A DNA stretch of 64,000 nucleotides, taken from positions 62,001-126,000 of the forward strand of contig JAFRER010000006.1 of the NCBI GenBank assembly GCA_017434755.1, written 5' to 3'. The position numbers and the translations under genes are program-made. Below the pieces are notes generated by a model, which ran no database searches, was not told where the DNA came from, and saw only the letters and a list, made by a program, of their open reading frames with translations. Source of the DNA: Oscillospiraceae bacterium (lineage in GTDB: Bacteria > Bacillota > Clostridia > Oscillospirales > Oscillospiraceae). This document shows positions 48,403 through 56,884 of the stretch, piece after piece. Position 1 is the first letter of the stretch. Every line of letters starts with the position of its first letter.

Positions 48403-49053
48403 TCATAGCCCGGTAAAAGACTTGATTTCCTTCTCCAGGAGACGGAAAACATTTGCGACCAGATAACCATCGGCGATCGCATGATTCAGGCGAACGGTCA
48501 CGGGCATGACCAGCCTGCCGTTTTCCTCCCTGTATTTTCCCCAGTTGATGATCGGCGCAAAAAACAAATGACCATCGGGCAGTTCGACATTCAGTGCGTC
48601 ATAAGAAAGCCACGATATATACGACGCATCGAACCAGTTGGGGTGGTTCGCCATATCCAATCCGTATTCTCTCGTCTTTTTTGCCTCTTCAACATCCCGC
48701 AATGCGGCAGCATAGAACTTTTCATAGTCCTCATCGTATTCCGTATACACGGGAGTGCAGGTTTCCGTATCTTCATGAAAAACATACTGCGTAGGATTGA
48801 TCACGTCATAACAGATCAGTTCATCAGTCTGCCAGAGATAACCCATTCTGTAATCGTCGCGTGAATTGAGCACCTTTGAAAGGATATAAAGAAAGTTGAT
48901 ATAAAACTTTGTCCCGGTCTTCCCGGAATATGCAGCAAGTTCGGTCACATCGATCCTCGCCGTCATGGAAGTCGAGCATTTGCAATCTTCCGAAAAGTGA
49001 CGGAACACACCTTTTCTATAATAGGTCTCTCTGTCAATTACCTTATAGTTCAT
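48403..49053 (-). CDS. Chloramphenicol acetyltransferase-like protein
   Basis: A 216-residue CAT-fold protein. Near the C-terminus RLNHAIADG carries the catalytic His191 and the conserved Asp; the N-terminal MNYKVIDRETYYRKGVFRHF is typical. The usual HHAxxDGxH is NHAIADGYL, so the first His is replaced. Whether it confers resistance or acylates another alcohol is not known. It starts within the end of the CPBP gene (11-base overlap), so they are coupled. Confidence 0.82.
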   Translation of the reverse strand: MNYKVIDRETYYRKGVFRHFSEDCKCSTSMTARIDVTELAAYSGKTGTKFYINFLYILSKVLNSRDDYRMGYLWQTDELICYDVINPTQYVFHEDTETCTPVYTEYDEDYEKFYAAALRDVEEAKKTREYGLDMANHPNWFDASYISWLSYDALNVELPDGHLFFAPIINWGKYREENGRLVMPVTVRLNHAIADGYLVANVFRLLEKEIKSFTGL

Positions 49054-49924
49054 CTTCGTTATCCTCATGATCTGCGATTTGCCGGGATTCATGGAGCTGC
49101 CTTTCTTTCTTATCCGCTGCAAGCCACAAGACAACGGATGCTGTCAGCCAGATAACTCTGTGGACATTTGCCGCTGTGCTTCCGGGAAAGCCGTCAAATA
49201 ATGCGTTCCAGTCATATACCGCGCCGATCGCATCGATAAAAGTATGATACAGCGCGCAGGCAATCACGCTTTTTGTCGATTTGTAGATCGCTGCCAAAGC
49301 AAACGCCCAGATAAAGATCGTGATGGCGAATCCGATGACACTGTCTCCGTAATGGTTGGATGTCGGGTCTGTAAACACCGGGAAATGCCAGACGAACCAG
49401 ATCGCGGCGGTAAGAAGGACTGAAAACGGATACGGCATCCTTTTATCCAGTTCCGGCTGCAGCAGGCCCCGCCAGCCGGTTTCTTCGGCGATGCCGACAA
49501 ACGGTATCATGATCAGGAAACCGAGAGGGAACATATACCAGGGCGAGCCGTTGGGCGTTCCGAACAGGATCGCGTAAACAAAAGCGAGCAGACAGAACCC
49601 GCCTGTGATCAGGATGGTCTTCCGCTTGTCCTCCGTGCGGAAGATGTCGCGGAACATCTGCCGGAGACCGGTCTTTTCAATGAACAGGGAAATGATCAGC
49701 ACCGCCACAAAAGGCGTCGGCGTTGAGAATAACAGTCCGATTGCCGCATACAGGAGATAACCGGCTGTCATTTTTCCCGTTTCGCTGTGCTCGATCGAAT
49801 ACGGCAGCAGCCACACGTTGAGGGTGATATAGCAAAAAGCAGACAGAAGGATCACCAGCAGCAGATACCACCACAATCTGTTTAACTGAACTTTGTTCGG
49901 GTTTGATGCTGTTGCATTTCTCAT
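49043..49924 (-). CDS. CPBP family membrane metalloprotease
   Basis: A 293-residue polytopic membrane protein with EETGWRG (residues about 164-170), WFVWHFPVF and HTFID, the three CPBP (CAAX/Abi) motifs with Glu and His for zinc. Such proteases process prenylated or bacteriocin-like substrates, often as immunity proteins. The start at 49924 follows GGAGAT. It is the first gene of the cluster that ends with the DUF6440 and Imm32-like genes. Confidence 0.88.
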   Translation of the reverse strand: MRNATASNPNKVQLNRLWWYLLLVILLSAFCYITLNVWLLPYSIEHSETGKMTAGYLLYAAIGLLFSTPTPFVAVLIISLFIEKTGLRQMFRDIFRTEDKRKTILITGGFCLLAFVYAILFGTPNGSPWYMFPLGFLIMIPFVGIAEETGWRGLLQPELDKRMPYPFSVLLTAAIWFVWHFPVFTDPTSNHYGDSVIGFAITIFIWAFALAAIYKSTKSVIACALYHTFIDAIGAVYDWNALFDGFPGSTAANVHRVIWLTASVVLWLAADKKERQLHESRQIADHEDNEDEL

Positions 49925-49961
49925 AAAAAGATCTCCAAAGACCGATTTTTCGCACACATGT

Positions 49962-49990
49962 ATCCTATCACACCCGCCGTTGGTCCGCAA
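49962..49990 (-). promoter_or_regulatory. Promoter of the CPBP-CAT cluster
   Basis: On the minus strand: TTGCGG, 17 bases, TAGGAT. Confidence 0.6.
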
Positions 49991-50030
49991 CAGCGCTCTG
50001 CCCTCTGTACTGATCTATCCTGTCTGTTTC

Positions 50031-50259
50031 CTGTTCTATACTGACCTATACTTAACTAACCTATACTAACCTATCCTATACTATCCTTACCTGTGTATCC
50101 ATTTTGGATCCAAATTGGATACAGGTCGTATACAAGTCGTATACAGAGGACAGATGCACTGACCTGACCTATACTAACCTATACTATCCTGACCTGCGTC
50201 AACGGGTCGTATCGTTTTCGTGACGCATCCGTGACCGGTTCGTGACTAGTCCGTGACGG
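50031..50259. repeat. Clustered short degenerate repeats
   Basis: Three repeat types in 230 bases without a gene: CCTATACTAACC-like units (50042-50096 and again 50160-50194), GTCGTATAC-like units (50125-50143 and 50206-50213), and four CGTGAC units exactly 11 bases apart (50219, 50230, 50241, 50252). I see no coding pattern. Confidence 0.7.
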
Positions 50260-50297
50260 CATGCCCTAGCGAGGAATCTGATAGAGTCTGCTGAGTG

Positions 50298-50326
50298 TTG
50301 CCCGAACGATGCGGGAATGATACAAT
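50298..50326 (+). promoter_or_regulatory. Promoter for the gene at 50360
   Basis: TTGCCC, 17 bases, TACAAT with TGA just upstream. Confidence 0.65.
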
Positions 50327-50359
50327 GATCATAGTATAAACCATTGGAGGCCTTGTAGA

Positions 50360-51007
50360 ATGATCAGGGATATTGCCTCGTTCACGAACAGAATGGATTC
50401 CTTTCTCGCCCGGAGCAGGGACAGGTGGCAGTATGGAAACGGAATCCTTTACAGGATGTGCCGGGAGGATCCGAAGCATGACGATCCGGACGTCGCAGCT
50501 GCAAAGGTGTGGCTGATTGGCAGAAGCTATGCCGCCGCCATCGAGAGGAGAAAGAACGCGGACGGATTCTCCGGGGATTTCTACCACGATGTGGTTGCTC
50601 CGAAGATGACGAGCATCAGCAACGAACTCGACAGCAGGTTGGAGAAGATCAACGCCACGGAATGTCCTGACGAGAACGCGGCTGATCTTATCCTTAGCAC
50701 ACATCATTTGCTTATGAAGGCTTTTTATGAGATAACCGGACTTGAGAAAAGGTCTCTCGCAGCTAAGTATCTGCATTTCCACTGCCCGGCCGCATTTTAT
50801 ATTTACGACAGCATCGCAAGCCGGGAGGCAAGGAAACTGGTTTCGCTGGATAGGGGAGAGTCGGAGAGCTTCCGCATAGAAGACGTTGATCCGGAATACC
50901 GTGATTTCTTCCTGAGATGCCTCGAGATCAAGGCAGCAACTCTGGAACTGTACGGAAGGGAACTGACACCGCGTGAGGTAGACAGAGTCCTGTTGGGGAA
51001 TACGTAA
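50360..51007 (+). CDS. Hypothetical protein at the edge of the defense island
   Basis: A 215-residue, mostly helical cytoplasmic protein: MDSFLARSRDRWQYGNGILY, VWLIGRSYAAAIERRK, LAAKYLHFHCPAAFYIYDS and TLELYGRELTPREVDRVLL. The helical KYLHFHCP segment recalls abortive-infection-type helical folds but no catalytic motif is visible. GGAGG gives the ribosome binding site. It shares a terminator with the Vsr gene on the other strand. Its codon use looks closer to the GC-rich background than to the AT-rich island. Confidence 0.6.
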   Translation: MIRDIASFTNRMDSFLARSRDRWQYGNGILYRMCREDPKHDDPDVAAAKVWLIGRSYAAAIERRKNADGFSGDFYHDVVAPKMTSISNELDSRLEKINATECPDENAADLILSTHHLLMKAFYEITGLEKRSLAAKYLHFHCPAAFYIYDSIASREARKLVSLDRGESESFRIEDVDPEYRDFFLRCLEIKAATLELYGRELTPREVDRVLLGNT

Positions 51008-51021
51008 GAAGAGGATAGAAG

Positions 51022-51051
51022 AACAGCCGTGTGATTGTTCACACGGCTGTT
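51022..51051. terminator. Bidirectional terminator
   Basis: A 13-bp stem (AACAGCCGTGTGA with its complement, loop TTGT) between convergent genes. Confidence 0.9.
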
Positions 51052-51495
51052 TTACACATAATATCTGTTTTCAACGTAAACTGAACTCAGTTCGTTTATC
51101 ACTCTCTGCATAGTTTCTTCAAAACGTTTCTTCGTCAGTTCGCATTCCCAAATCACTATAACATGCCAGCCCATGCTTTCAAGCTCTTCGATGCTCTTCC
51201 TGTCTCTTGCTGAGTTGAGCTCAAATTTCTTCTGCCAGTATTCTTCATTCGTCTTCGGCGACGTAGCATATCCGCAGAAAGGATGCCTGTGCCAGAAGCA
51301 TCCGTGGATAAATATCACAGTATGATATTTTGGAAGGACGATATCCGGCCTTCCGGGATATCTTTTATCATTTTTTCTGAAACGAAAGCCTTTTGAAAAC
51401 AGATACTTCCGAACCTGTACTTCAATGGTTGTATCATGTCCTTTTATAGAAGCCATATTTCGGCTACGGCTTTCTGGAGAATGATTATCTGACAT
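51052..51495 (-). CDS. vsr: Very short patch repair endonuclease
   Basis: A 147-residue enzyme that nicks at T:G mismatches formed by deamination of 5-methylcytosine. Conserved parts are RSRNMASIKGHDTTIEVQVRKYLFSKGFRFRKN, PGRPDIVLPKYHTVIFIHGCFWHRH (catalytic Asp and zinc ligands) and KKFELNSARDRKSIEELESMGWHVIVIWECE. It is the usual companion of a Dcm-type methylase. It is AT-rich as is the rest of the island. It starts 16 bases after the restriction gene's stop, so one operon is likely. Confidence 0.95.
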   Translation of the reverse strand: MSDNHSPESRSRNMASIKGHDTTIEVQVRKYLFSKGFRFRKNDKRYPGRPDIVLPKYHTVIFIHGCFWHRHPFCGYATSPKTNEEYWQKKFELNSARDRKSIEELESMGWHVIVIWECELTKKRFEETMQRVINELSSVYVENRYYV

Positions 51496-51511
51496 TTTTT
51501 ACACAGTTTTA

Positions 51512-53128
51512 TCAATTAATGCTTTCGTATGATGTTTGGGGTATAGCGGCTTTTTCATATTCTGGGGATGAAGCAATATAGAAACTTGAAGTGCTTTCCA
51601 GGTTGTTTAAATCTGATAACTGTACTTCCTGATTAACGCTGAAAATGTCGCGAATCTGATCATGACTATATCCTTTTTCCGCATAATCCTGAGCAAAATT
51701 AATAAAAATGTCCACAGGCATTGCAGAGCCGCGAACTCCTGTATCAAGAATGATTTCAGATAGCTGTCGGTTAATATAAGAACCGAAAGAACCAGCAATA
51801 TATGAAAAGAATGCCAGCGGGAGCTCAGTATGTCCATAAGACTTATAACTAGGTATGTAAACATCTTCCATCACACGTTTATGATCACCGGTTATGCTAT
51901 ACCCATTTTTATAAGCTTTATTATCAATAATACCGCAGTATCCAAACTCTTCTGAAGCGATGAACACATCCGGAGTGTTTCCAATTGGCCCTACATGCTC
52001 TGCTCTCATATGGAAAACATTCTTAAACAATTCACATGTTGCGATTTCAAAATCTCGCGCGCCTGAAGTACCCATATGAGCCAATTCACGGTAGGAGAGG
52101 AAAAAGTCATCGATATTGCCGTGGGGATAGTTCTGGATCAGAAACCTCTCAACGGTTCTCTCATCAACCCCTGTGTTGTTAGACACTTTTTCAACTATTT
52201 CCGATGTAATGTCTGTGATTGGCATTCTTAAAGCCAGAAGAACAAATTCGCGACGAATGCGCGTCTCAATCATTTCTCTTTGAGACTGAACATTTTCCCT
52301 GTTGAAGTTGCGCCTGTCCATAGCAATATGGCCACGACCGTATTGCCGAAGATAGTTTTCAGTGAGTTCAGGATGAGGAATAAATGCGGGATTATCTTCT
52401 ATAAACAAATCGACGGATGCTTCTTTTCCCTGGCGAACACTGATTGTTTGCCAACCTCTGTCAACATACTGGGTTAGACTTATATAGTTAAAGAAAGTAT
52501 TGGCAATATTACTGTACGTTTTAGTAGAAGTATCATTTATGAAATCTTCTGTGACGTTCTGTCTGTAACGTAGAATGTGGGAAACTACATCTTCAAATAC
52601 CTCAGCAGAATCTGAGACAGCCCTGTGAATAACGATTCCATACATTTCTTCCATAGTCAGCATGTTTTCTAGCCTGGGATCGCGCAAAAGCCGAAAAATA
52701 AACTGGAATGGATGTACCTTAATACTATGATTAATGCTTCCTGTGCCCGACCATGTTGCCGCAGAAGGATACTGATATCTTCTTAGCTGAAGGCGCATAG
52801 CCTCTACAAAGCTAACATTTGCTTTGACAATTTCTTCACCTATAATGGTCAGTCTGCACTTCCTGTTCTCATCTTCAAGAAATACAAGACCCAAATCCTT
52901 CATCTGTTTGAAAAGAGTTCTGGTACCGCCTCCGCCCTGACCTGCTCTCCTTGCGCGAAGTGATCCATGCTCCGTTATCTCTCTGCCACCAAGAACATCT
53001 TCGAATTCAAGTTGCAATTCCAGATTCCATTCTTTTCCCACGCAGACATCACTGTACGCAACCAAAGCCTGAAGGATTGTCGTAAGCTGACGTTTTTGAC
53101 GAGAAACAAACCAGTGTTGATACGGCAT
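51512..53128 (-). CDS. AlwI-family-like restriction endonuclease
   Basis: A 538-residue protein, probably the restriction enzyme that goes with the Dcm gene. The C-terminal catalytic site appears at PDVFI (Asp387) and IDNKAY (Asp402 and Lys404), a PD-(D/E)xK arrangement. N-terminal PYQHWFVSRQKRQLTTILQAL and LRARRAGQGGGGTRTLFKQM fit the AlwI/MlyI-type family, which cuts outside short asymmetric or symmetric sites. The family assignment is moderate. It sits between methylase and Vsr; base composition is low in GC. Confidence 0.7.
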   Translation of the reverse strand: MPYQHWFVSRQKRQLTTILQALVAYSDVCVGKEWNLELQLEFEDVLGGREITEHGSLRARRAGQGGGGTRTLFKQMKDLGLVFLEDENRKCRLTIIGEEIVKANVSFVEAMRLQLRRYQYPSAATWSGTGSINHSIKVHPFQFIFRLLRDPRLENMLTMEEMYGIVIHRAVSDSAEVFEDVVSHILRYRQNVTEDFINDTSTKTYSNIANTFFNYISLTQYVDRGWQTISVRQGKEASVDLFIEDNPAFIPHPELTENYLRQYGRGHIAMDRRNFNRENVQSQREMIETRIRREFVLLALRMPITDITSEIVEKVSNNTGVDERTVERFLIQNYPHGNIDDFFLSYRELAHMGTSGARDFEIATCELFKNVFHMRAEHVGPIGNTPDVFIASEEFGYCGIIDNKAYKNGYSITGDHKRVMEDVYIPSYKSYGHTELPLAFFSYIAGSFGSYINRQLSEIILDTGVRGSAMPVDIFINFAQDYAEKGYSHDQIRDIFSVNQEVQLSDLNNLESTSSFYIASSPEYEKAAIPQTSYESIN

Positions 53129-53144
53129 GTTTTCCTCACTCCCT

Positions 53145-54185
53145 TTATGAAAGGCTTGCTTCTGTTGAAGGATACTCTATTCCGGCAAATGTTTTCAGCA
53201 CTGCTTCAAAAATGATTTTTGCTCCCTGTGCAGGAACTGCCATGCCAATCTGTTTTCTTACAGATTCCTTACTGCCTTCGAATACGAAATCATCGGGGAA
53301 TGTCTGCAGCCTTGCACGTTCTCTGTTAGTGAGGGCACGGTTCTCAGACCAGTGGTATACATGTGTTCCGCCGCCGCCTGATCCTGTGATCGTGTAGGAA
53401 GGCTTGTCTGGATCAAGGCGTTTGTATATCTGGCTGATCTTCGTCCGTGTCTTTATCTGTAGCTCTACGGGAAGATCTGCTGTGAAAGCATTCTGACCGG
53501 GTTTGATATATTTCAGCCGTTCAACCACCTGAGCAGACTGCTTCGTAATCTCATTGTTTGGCGCATCAGCTGGAATCGGCGGGTTCTCAATTGCTTCGCG
53601 GCAACTCTTCGCCGGATACTCTGTAGGGGACGGGATCTTGAACTCGTAGGGCAGGTCTTCTCGTATACCTATAATGATCATTCTGTGCCTTGCCTGGGGG
53701 ATGCCGTAATCTTCAAAATGATACAGATTCGGGCAGATTCTGTATCCTGCATTTCTCATATCGGATTGGATACGCTTGAATGCAATACCATCGTTAGCAG
53801 AACGGATCCCGCCGACATTTTCCGCAAGGAACCATTTCGGTTTGTACTGTAGCAGGACACTTATGCCATATGTATACAGCGGCCCGAACTTCCCTTTGAA
53901 TCCGAGCTGCTCTCCAACAACAGAAAAGTCGTTGCAGGGGAAGCCGAAGGCAAGAGCATCTATCGGGCCGAGCTTGTCAAGATCCAGCATATGTACGTCT
54001 TCGCAGTAAACACTCTCTGGATCGTCTGGACAGATGTTCCTTATATACGTCTGACATGTATCATAATCATAGTCATTTGCCCAGGCATGCTCTATCTTCA
54101 TGCCGGGGACATCTGCGTTCATAGCACCCCATGCGAGGCCGCCCGGCCCGCAGAACAGTTCTCCGAGTTTAAAAACAGTATCCAT
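53145..54185 (-). CDS. dcm: DNA (cytosine-5) methyltransferase
   Basis: A 346-residue C5-methyltransferase: motif I GELFCGPGGL (residues 8-17), motif IV GFPCNDFS with catalytic Cys84, motif VI ENV (Glu122), motif VIII QARHRMIIIG (164-173), and motifs IX and X near TNRERARLQTFPDDF and QIGMAVPAQGAKII. A target-recognition region lies between about 185 and 285. It protects host DNA from the AlwI-like enzyme. It starts directly at the stop of the controller gene (TAAATG), so the two are coupled. Confidence 0.95.
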   Translation of the reverse strand: MDTVFKLGELFCGPGGLAWGAMNADVPGMKIEHAWANDYDYDTCQTYIRNICPDDPESVYCEDVHMLDLDKLGPIDALAFGFPCNDFSVVGEQLGFKGKFGPLYTYGISVLLQYKPKWFLAENVGGIRSANDGIAFKRIQSDMRNAGYRICPNLYHFEDYGIPQARHRMIIIGIREDLPYEFKIPSPTEYPAKSCREAIENPPIPADAPNNEITKQSAQVVERLKYIKPGQNAFTADLPVELQIKTRTKISQIYKRLDPDKPSYTITGSGGGGTHVYHWSENRALTNRERARLQTFPDDFVFEGSKESVRKQIGMAVPAQGAKIIFEAVLKTFAGIEYPSTEASLS

Positions 54186-54398
54186 TTATACTTTCTCCCC
54201 GCTGTTCATCACAAAGTATTTTTCAAACTTCACGCCCAGAACTGAAGCTATCTTTTCAAGATCGCTGACCGTGAAGGATTCTCTTTTCATCTTTGCATTC
54301 AGGCTCTGCGGGGATTTCCCGAGTCTCCTTGCAAGCTCTGCCTCGCTTACGCCGCACCTGACGCACAGCACTTTGATGTGTTCGCTTACAGTCATCAT
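54186..54398 (-). CDS. XRE-type controller protein of the restriction system
   Basis: A 70-residue HTH protein: VSEAELARRLGKSPQSLNAKMKRE is the DNA-recognition part. Position as the first gene of a restriction-modification operon, abutting the methylase, fits a C-protein-type regulator that delays restriction after entry. ATG 54398 follows GGAGGTG; the GTG at 54407 lies inside that site. Confidence 0.85.
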   Translation of the reverse strand: MMTVSEHIKVLCVRCGVSEAELARRLGKSPQSLNAKMKRESFTVSDLEKIASVLGVKFEKYFVMNSGEKV

Positions 54399-54422
54399 GC
54401 GCTTCACCTCCGTTAACTAATG

Positions 54423-54451
54423 ATTATAAATGTTTTCTTTGATGATTTCAA
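54423..54451 (-). promoter_or_regulatory. Promoter of the restriction-modification operon
   Basis: On the minus strand: TTGAAA, 17 bases, TATAAT. Confidence 0.8.
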
Positions 54452-54483
54452 GATTTACTATTAGCTTATATATTGGCTGATAT

Positions 54484-54519
54484 AAAAAGCAACGGACAGA
54501 AAGTTGCTCGTTGCTTTTT
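54484..54519 (-). terminator. Terminator of the GmrSD-type operon
   Basis: AAAAAGCAACG pairs with CGTTGCTTTTT; it ends the gene at 54537. Confidence 0.85.
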
Positions 54520-54536
54520 GGAAAAGTATATTTAGT

Positions 54537-54770
54537 TTATAAAAACTCTTCAGTTAATAGTATCATTAGTTTCTTTGCGTCATCATTGGACAACTGAATG
54601 GACTGGCTTATTTTTCCGGGAATCTCTCTCTGCTCACGGCCATATGTGTCGATTTGAAGATACTTTTCACCATCTTCTTCAAAAACAGTATAAGTGGCGG
54701 ATACAGGGGTATGAATTGAGTTCTTATTCTTATCAATGCGTCTAATATTTTTCCAATCAATTCTTGCCAT
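54537..54770 (-). CDS. Small protein paired with a DUF262 gene
   Basis: A 77-residue protein: MARIDWKNIRRIDKNKNSIH, TPVSATYTVFEEDGEKYLQIDTYG, IPGKISQSIQLSNDDAKKLM. Small proteins of this type are often found beside defense genes, sometimes misnamed as formyltransferase. It starts after AAAGGAG and 32 bases past the DUF262 gene, so one operon. Its role in defense is unknown. Confidence 0.72.
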   Translation of the reverse strand: MARIDWKNIRRIDKNKNSIHTPVSATYTVFEEDGEKYLQIDTYGREQREIPGKISQSIQLSNDDAKKLMILLTEEFL

Positions 54771-54802
54771 AATCAATCTCCTTTTCTAATCTTTCATTAC
54801 TT

Positions 54803-56470
54803 TCATACCCTTTTCCAAATACTTAGGGCATACGTTGCCAATTCAGCCTGTCTTGCATCAATCTCATCAGGGCCCCAGCTGGTTTGAAGCGCAATCTCCT
54901 CGTTAGGTCTGATTTGTGAAGATGCAAAAAATGAACGTTTAAAATCAAAAGGCTTGTTTTGCATTTCCTTATTTAGCGTTGCATCAAGCAAAGAAAGGTT
55001 GCCGAGTCGCCAAAGATATTCAGTATGAACCTCTTCAGATATTTCAGTCCAATGCTCCGGATTCTGCGGCATGATATGCTCTATATGAACTTTGTTGTTG
55101 TCTATTACTACCTCACTTGTCGGGCAGAGATAAGAATGGATTTTCCTGTATATATAGCGTACAGCCGTCTTATCGTATGTCGTGTTCTTCGCTTTCCAAG
55201 TCTTGAACTGCTGGGCAAACTGATCATCGGGCATCATGTTTTCCTGTATCTCAGCCTGAATAGCATGCTTGTCAACGAGTTTCTGGTCAAATATTCTTTT
55301 TGCTGTCTTTGCAAATGCCACTTCAGCGGCGTTGGAAACCAATCCTCCGATTGCAAAGTTTCTGAAAACAAGAGTTTCTATGGTAGAAACGACATCTGCA
55401 ATATCGGCTTCGCTGTAATTGTTGGCCTCCAGAGCAAGAACGATAGGATAAAAGGTTGTTGCTTTCAGATCCTTTAATGCTACTAGACTTGCTTTCAGCC
55501 TTTCATCTGTATAATAGTCGCAGTCCGAAGGACTTGACAAATCGTGATAAACCGGGGCAAACGAAGCCATTTGAATGGAAAAGTATTTGCTGAGCCTCGG
55601 AGTGCTGATTACGTGAATAATTCTTTTGTACAGGTCTTTTTCTCTTGTAAAATCCTGTCGGGAATTCCAGAGATGACGGATGAACTTTGTCGGATCTATG
55701 CCATCGAGTGCACTAATCATTTCCGTCCAGTTTTTCTCTGCCTCTTTTACATCATTGGCCTTGCTGAAAAGGTAATTCTTCAAGAGGTCTGCGGTTTCCA
55801 GATCTTTTCCTCTGGCATTAAGGGTTTCAAAAATGATGAAAGCCTCATTCAGTTTCGTTGCTTCCATATAAAGAACCTTAAAGTTGTCTATGAAAGTATG
55901 ACTGATGAGATCCAGCTCATCCAAAAGATCCACTTCATCATCGATGTTGCTGATTCTTTCATTTATTTTGTTCTCAAAAAACAGAAAAGCCTTTCTCATT
56001 CTTTCCTGAGATGTCTTTTTCTGCTTGTTAACTGGATTCGGATAGCCGGTCTGAATGTTGGTAATGAAATAATCTTTGTCATCATTACCAAGCACCAGAT
56101 GAAGATCGTTGCTGTTTCTTGTCTTTCGCCCAATTAGAGAGGCAATATCTTGAACCATAGCATCAGCATCATCAGTATCTTTGATCAATTCGTTTTCAGA
56201 ATAAAACTTAGATAAGACTCTAAGAAATATCACAGAGGTGATAGATCTCTGTTGTCCATCAATTATAAAAAGCTTTGAATCATTCTCGTTATGAATAACG
56301 ATCTGCCCAAAAAAGTGATAGTCCTTATCAGAAACAGAAGCTTCCAGATCAGCCCAAAAATCTTCAAGTTCTGTTTCTTCCCAAGCATATTCACGCTGAT
56401 ATGTAGGTATGTAGAGCCTTTTACTTAAGTATTCCTTGATCGGCATAATGCTGTTGTTTTGAAGCGCCAT
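54803..56470 (-). CDS. GmrSD-type DUF262/DUF1524 protein
   Basis: A 555-residue protein. Residues about 1-240 are DUF262: LYIPTYQREYAWEETELEDFW and IDGQQRSITSV (nucleotide-binding DGQQR at 71-75). The C-terminal part is DUF1524, an HNH-type nuclease: VHIEHIMPQNPEHW near residue 455 and RLGNLSLLDATLNKEMQNK. Such fused GmrSD enzymes are type IV restriction systems against glucosylated cytosine phage DNA. ATG 56470 follows GAGAGGTC. AT-rich as the rest of the island. Confidence 0.92.
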   Translation of the reverse strand: MALQNNSIMPIKEYLSKRLYIPTYQREYAWEETELEDFWADLEASVSDKDYHFFGQIVIHNENDSKLFIIDGQQRSITSVIFLRVLSKFYSENELIKDTDDADAMVQDIASLIGRKTRNSNDLHLVLGNDDKDYFITNIQTGYPNPVNKQKKTSQERMRKAFLFFENKINERISNIDDEVDLLDELDLISHTFIDNFKVLYMEATKLNEAFIIFETLNARGKDLETADLLKNYLFSKANDVKEAEKNWTEMISALDGIDPTKFIRHLWNSRQDFTREKDLYKRIIHVISTPRLSKYFSIQMASFAPVYHDLSSPSDCDYYTDERLKASLVALKDLKATTFYPIVLALEANNYSEADIADVVSTIETLVFRNFAIGGLVSNAAEVAFAKTAKRIFDQKLVDKHAIQAEIQENMMPDDQFAQQFKTWKAKNTTYDKTAVRYIYRKIHSYLCPTSEVVIDNNKVHIEHIMPQNPEHWTEISEEVHTEYLWRLGNLSLLDATLNKEMQNKPFDFKRSFFASSQIRPNEEIALQTSWGPDEIDARQAELATYALSIWKRV

Positions 56471-56507
56471 AATGAAGACCTCTCTTTGCATTCGCTGTTA
56501 TTGAATT

Positions 56508-56536
56508 ATTATATATTCAAAAAGGTCCTCGATCAA
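56508..56536 (-). promoter_or_regulatory. Promoter of the GmrSD-type operon
   Basis: On the minus strand: TTGATC, 17 bases, TATAAT. Confidence 0.75.
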
Positions 56537-56589
56537 GATCAATAATAACAAGAGCAATGTTACCTTTATAACGCTAAGCGTGAGATAAA

Positions 56590-56630
56590 AAGCAAACAGG
56601 AACGGAAGATACTTCCGTTCCTGTTTGCTT
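56590..56630. terminator. Strong bidirectional terminator
   Basis: A 19-bp perfect stem starting AAGCAAACAGG with a 3-base loop. It ends the minus-strand gene at 56638 and seals off the island. Confidence 0.9.
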
Positions 56631-56637
56631 TGGTGCC

Positions 56638-56835
56638 TTACTGTTTCTCGTTCTTTTCGGCTGCTTTGCAGAAAGCGTCACGGACCTCGGGATACTCCGG
56701 GAAGAGGCTGTAGAAAATGTCCCCGACATTCCGCAGGACATCAGCAGTGGTAACGGTGTCTGACTTGCAGGGTGTCGACTCGATCGAGGAGATAAGGCTG
56801 TCGATTGTTTCCTGTATTTCCTTGTTGATCCTCAT
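56638..56835 (-). CDS. Small unknown protein
   Basis: A 65-residue protein, helical and acidic: MRINKEIQETIDSLISSIES, a middle TVTTADVLRNVGDIFYSLFPEY, and a charged end CKAAEKNEKQ. AAAGGAGGAT gives a very good ribosome binding site. Its function is unknown. It lies just right of the GmrSD operon. Confidence 0.6.
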   Translation of the reverse strand: MRINKEIQETIDSLISSIESTPCKSDTVTTADVLRNVGDIFYSLFPEYPEVRDAFCKAAEKNEKQ

Positions 56836-56884
56836 GATTTGATCCTCCTTTCGCTCACTGTTCGTTTATATAAAAACACACGGA

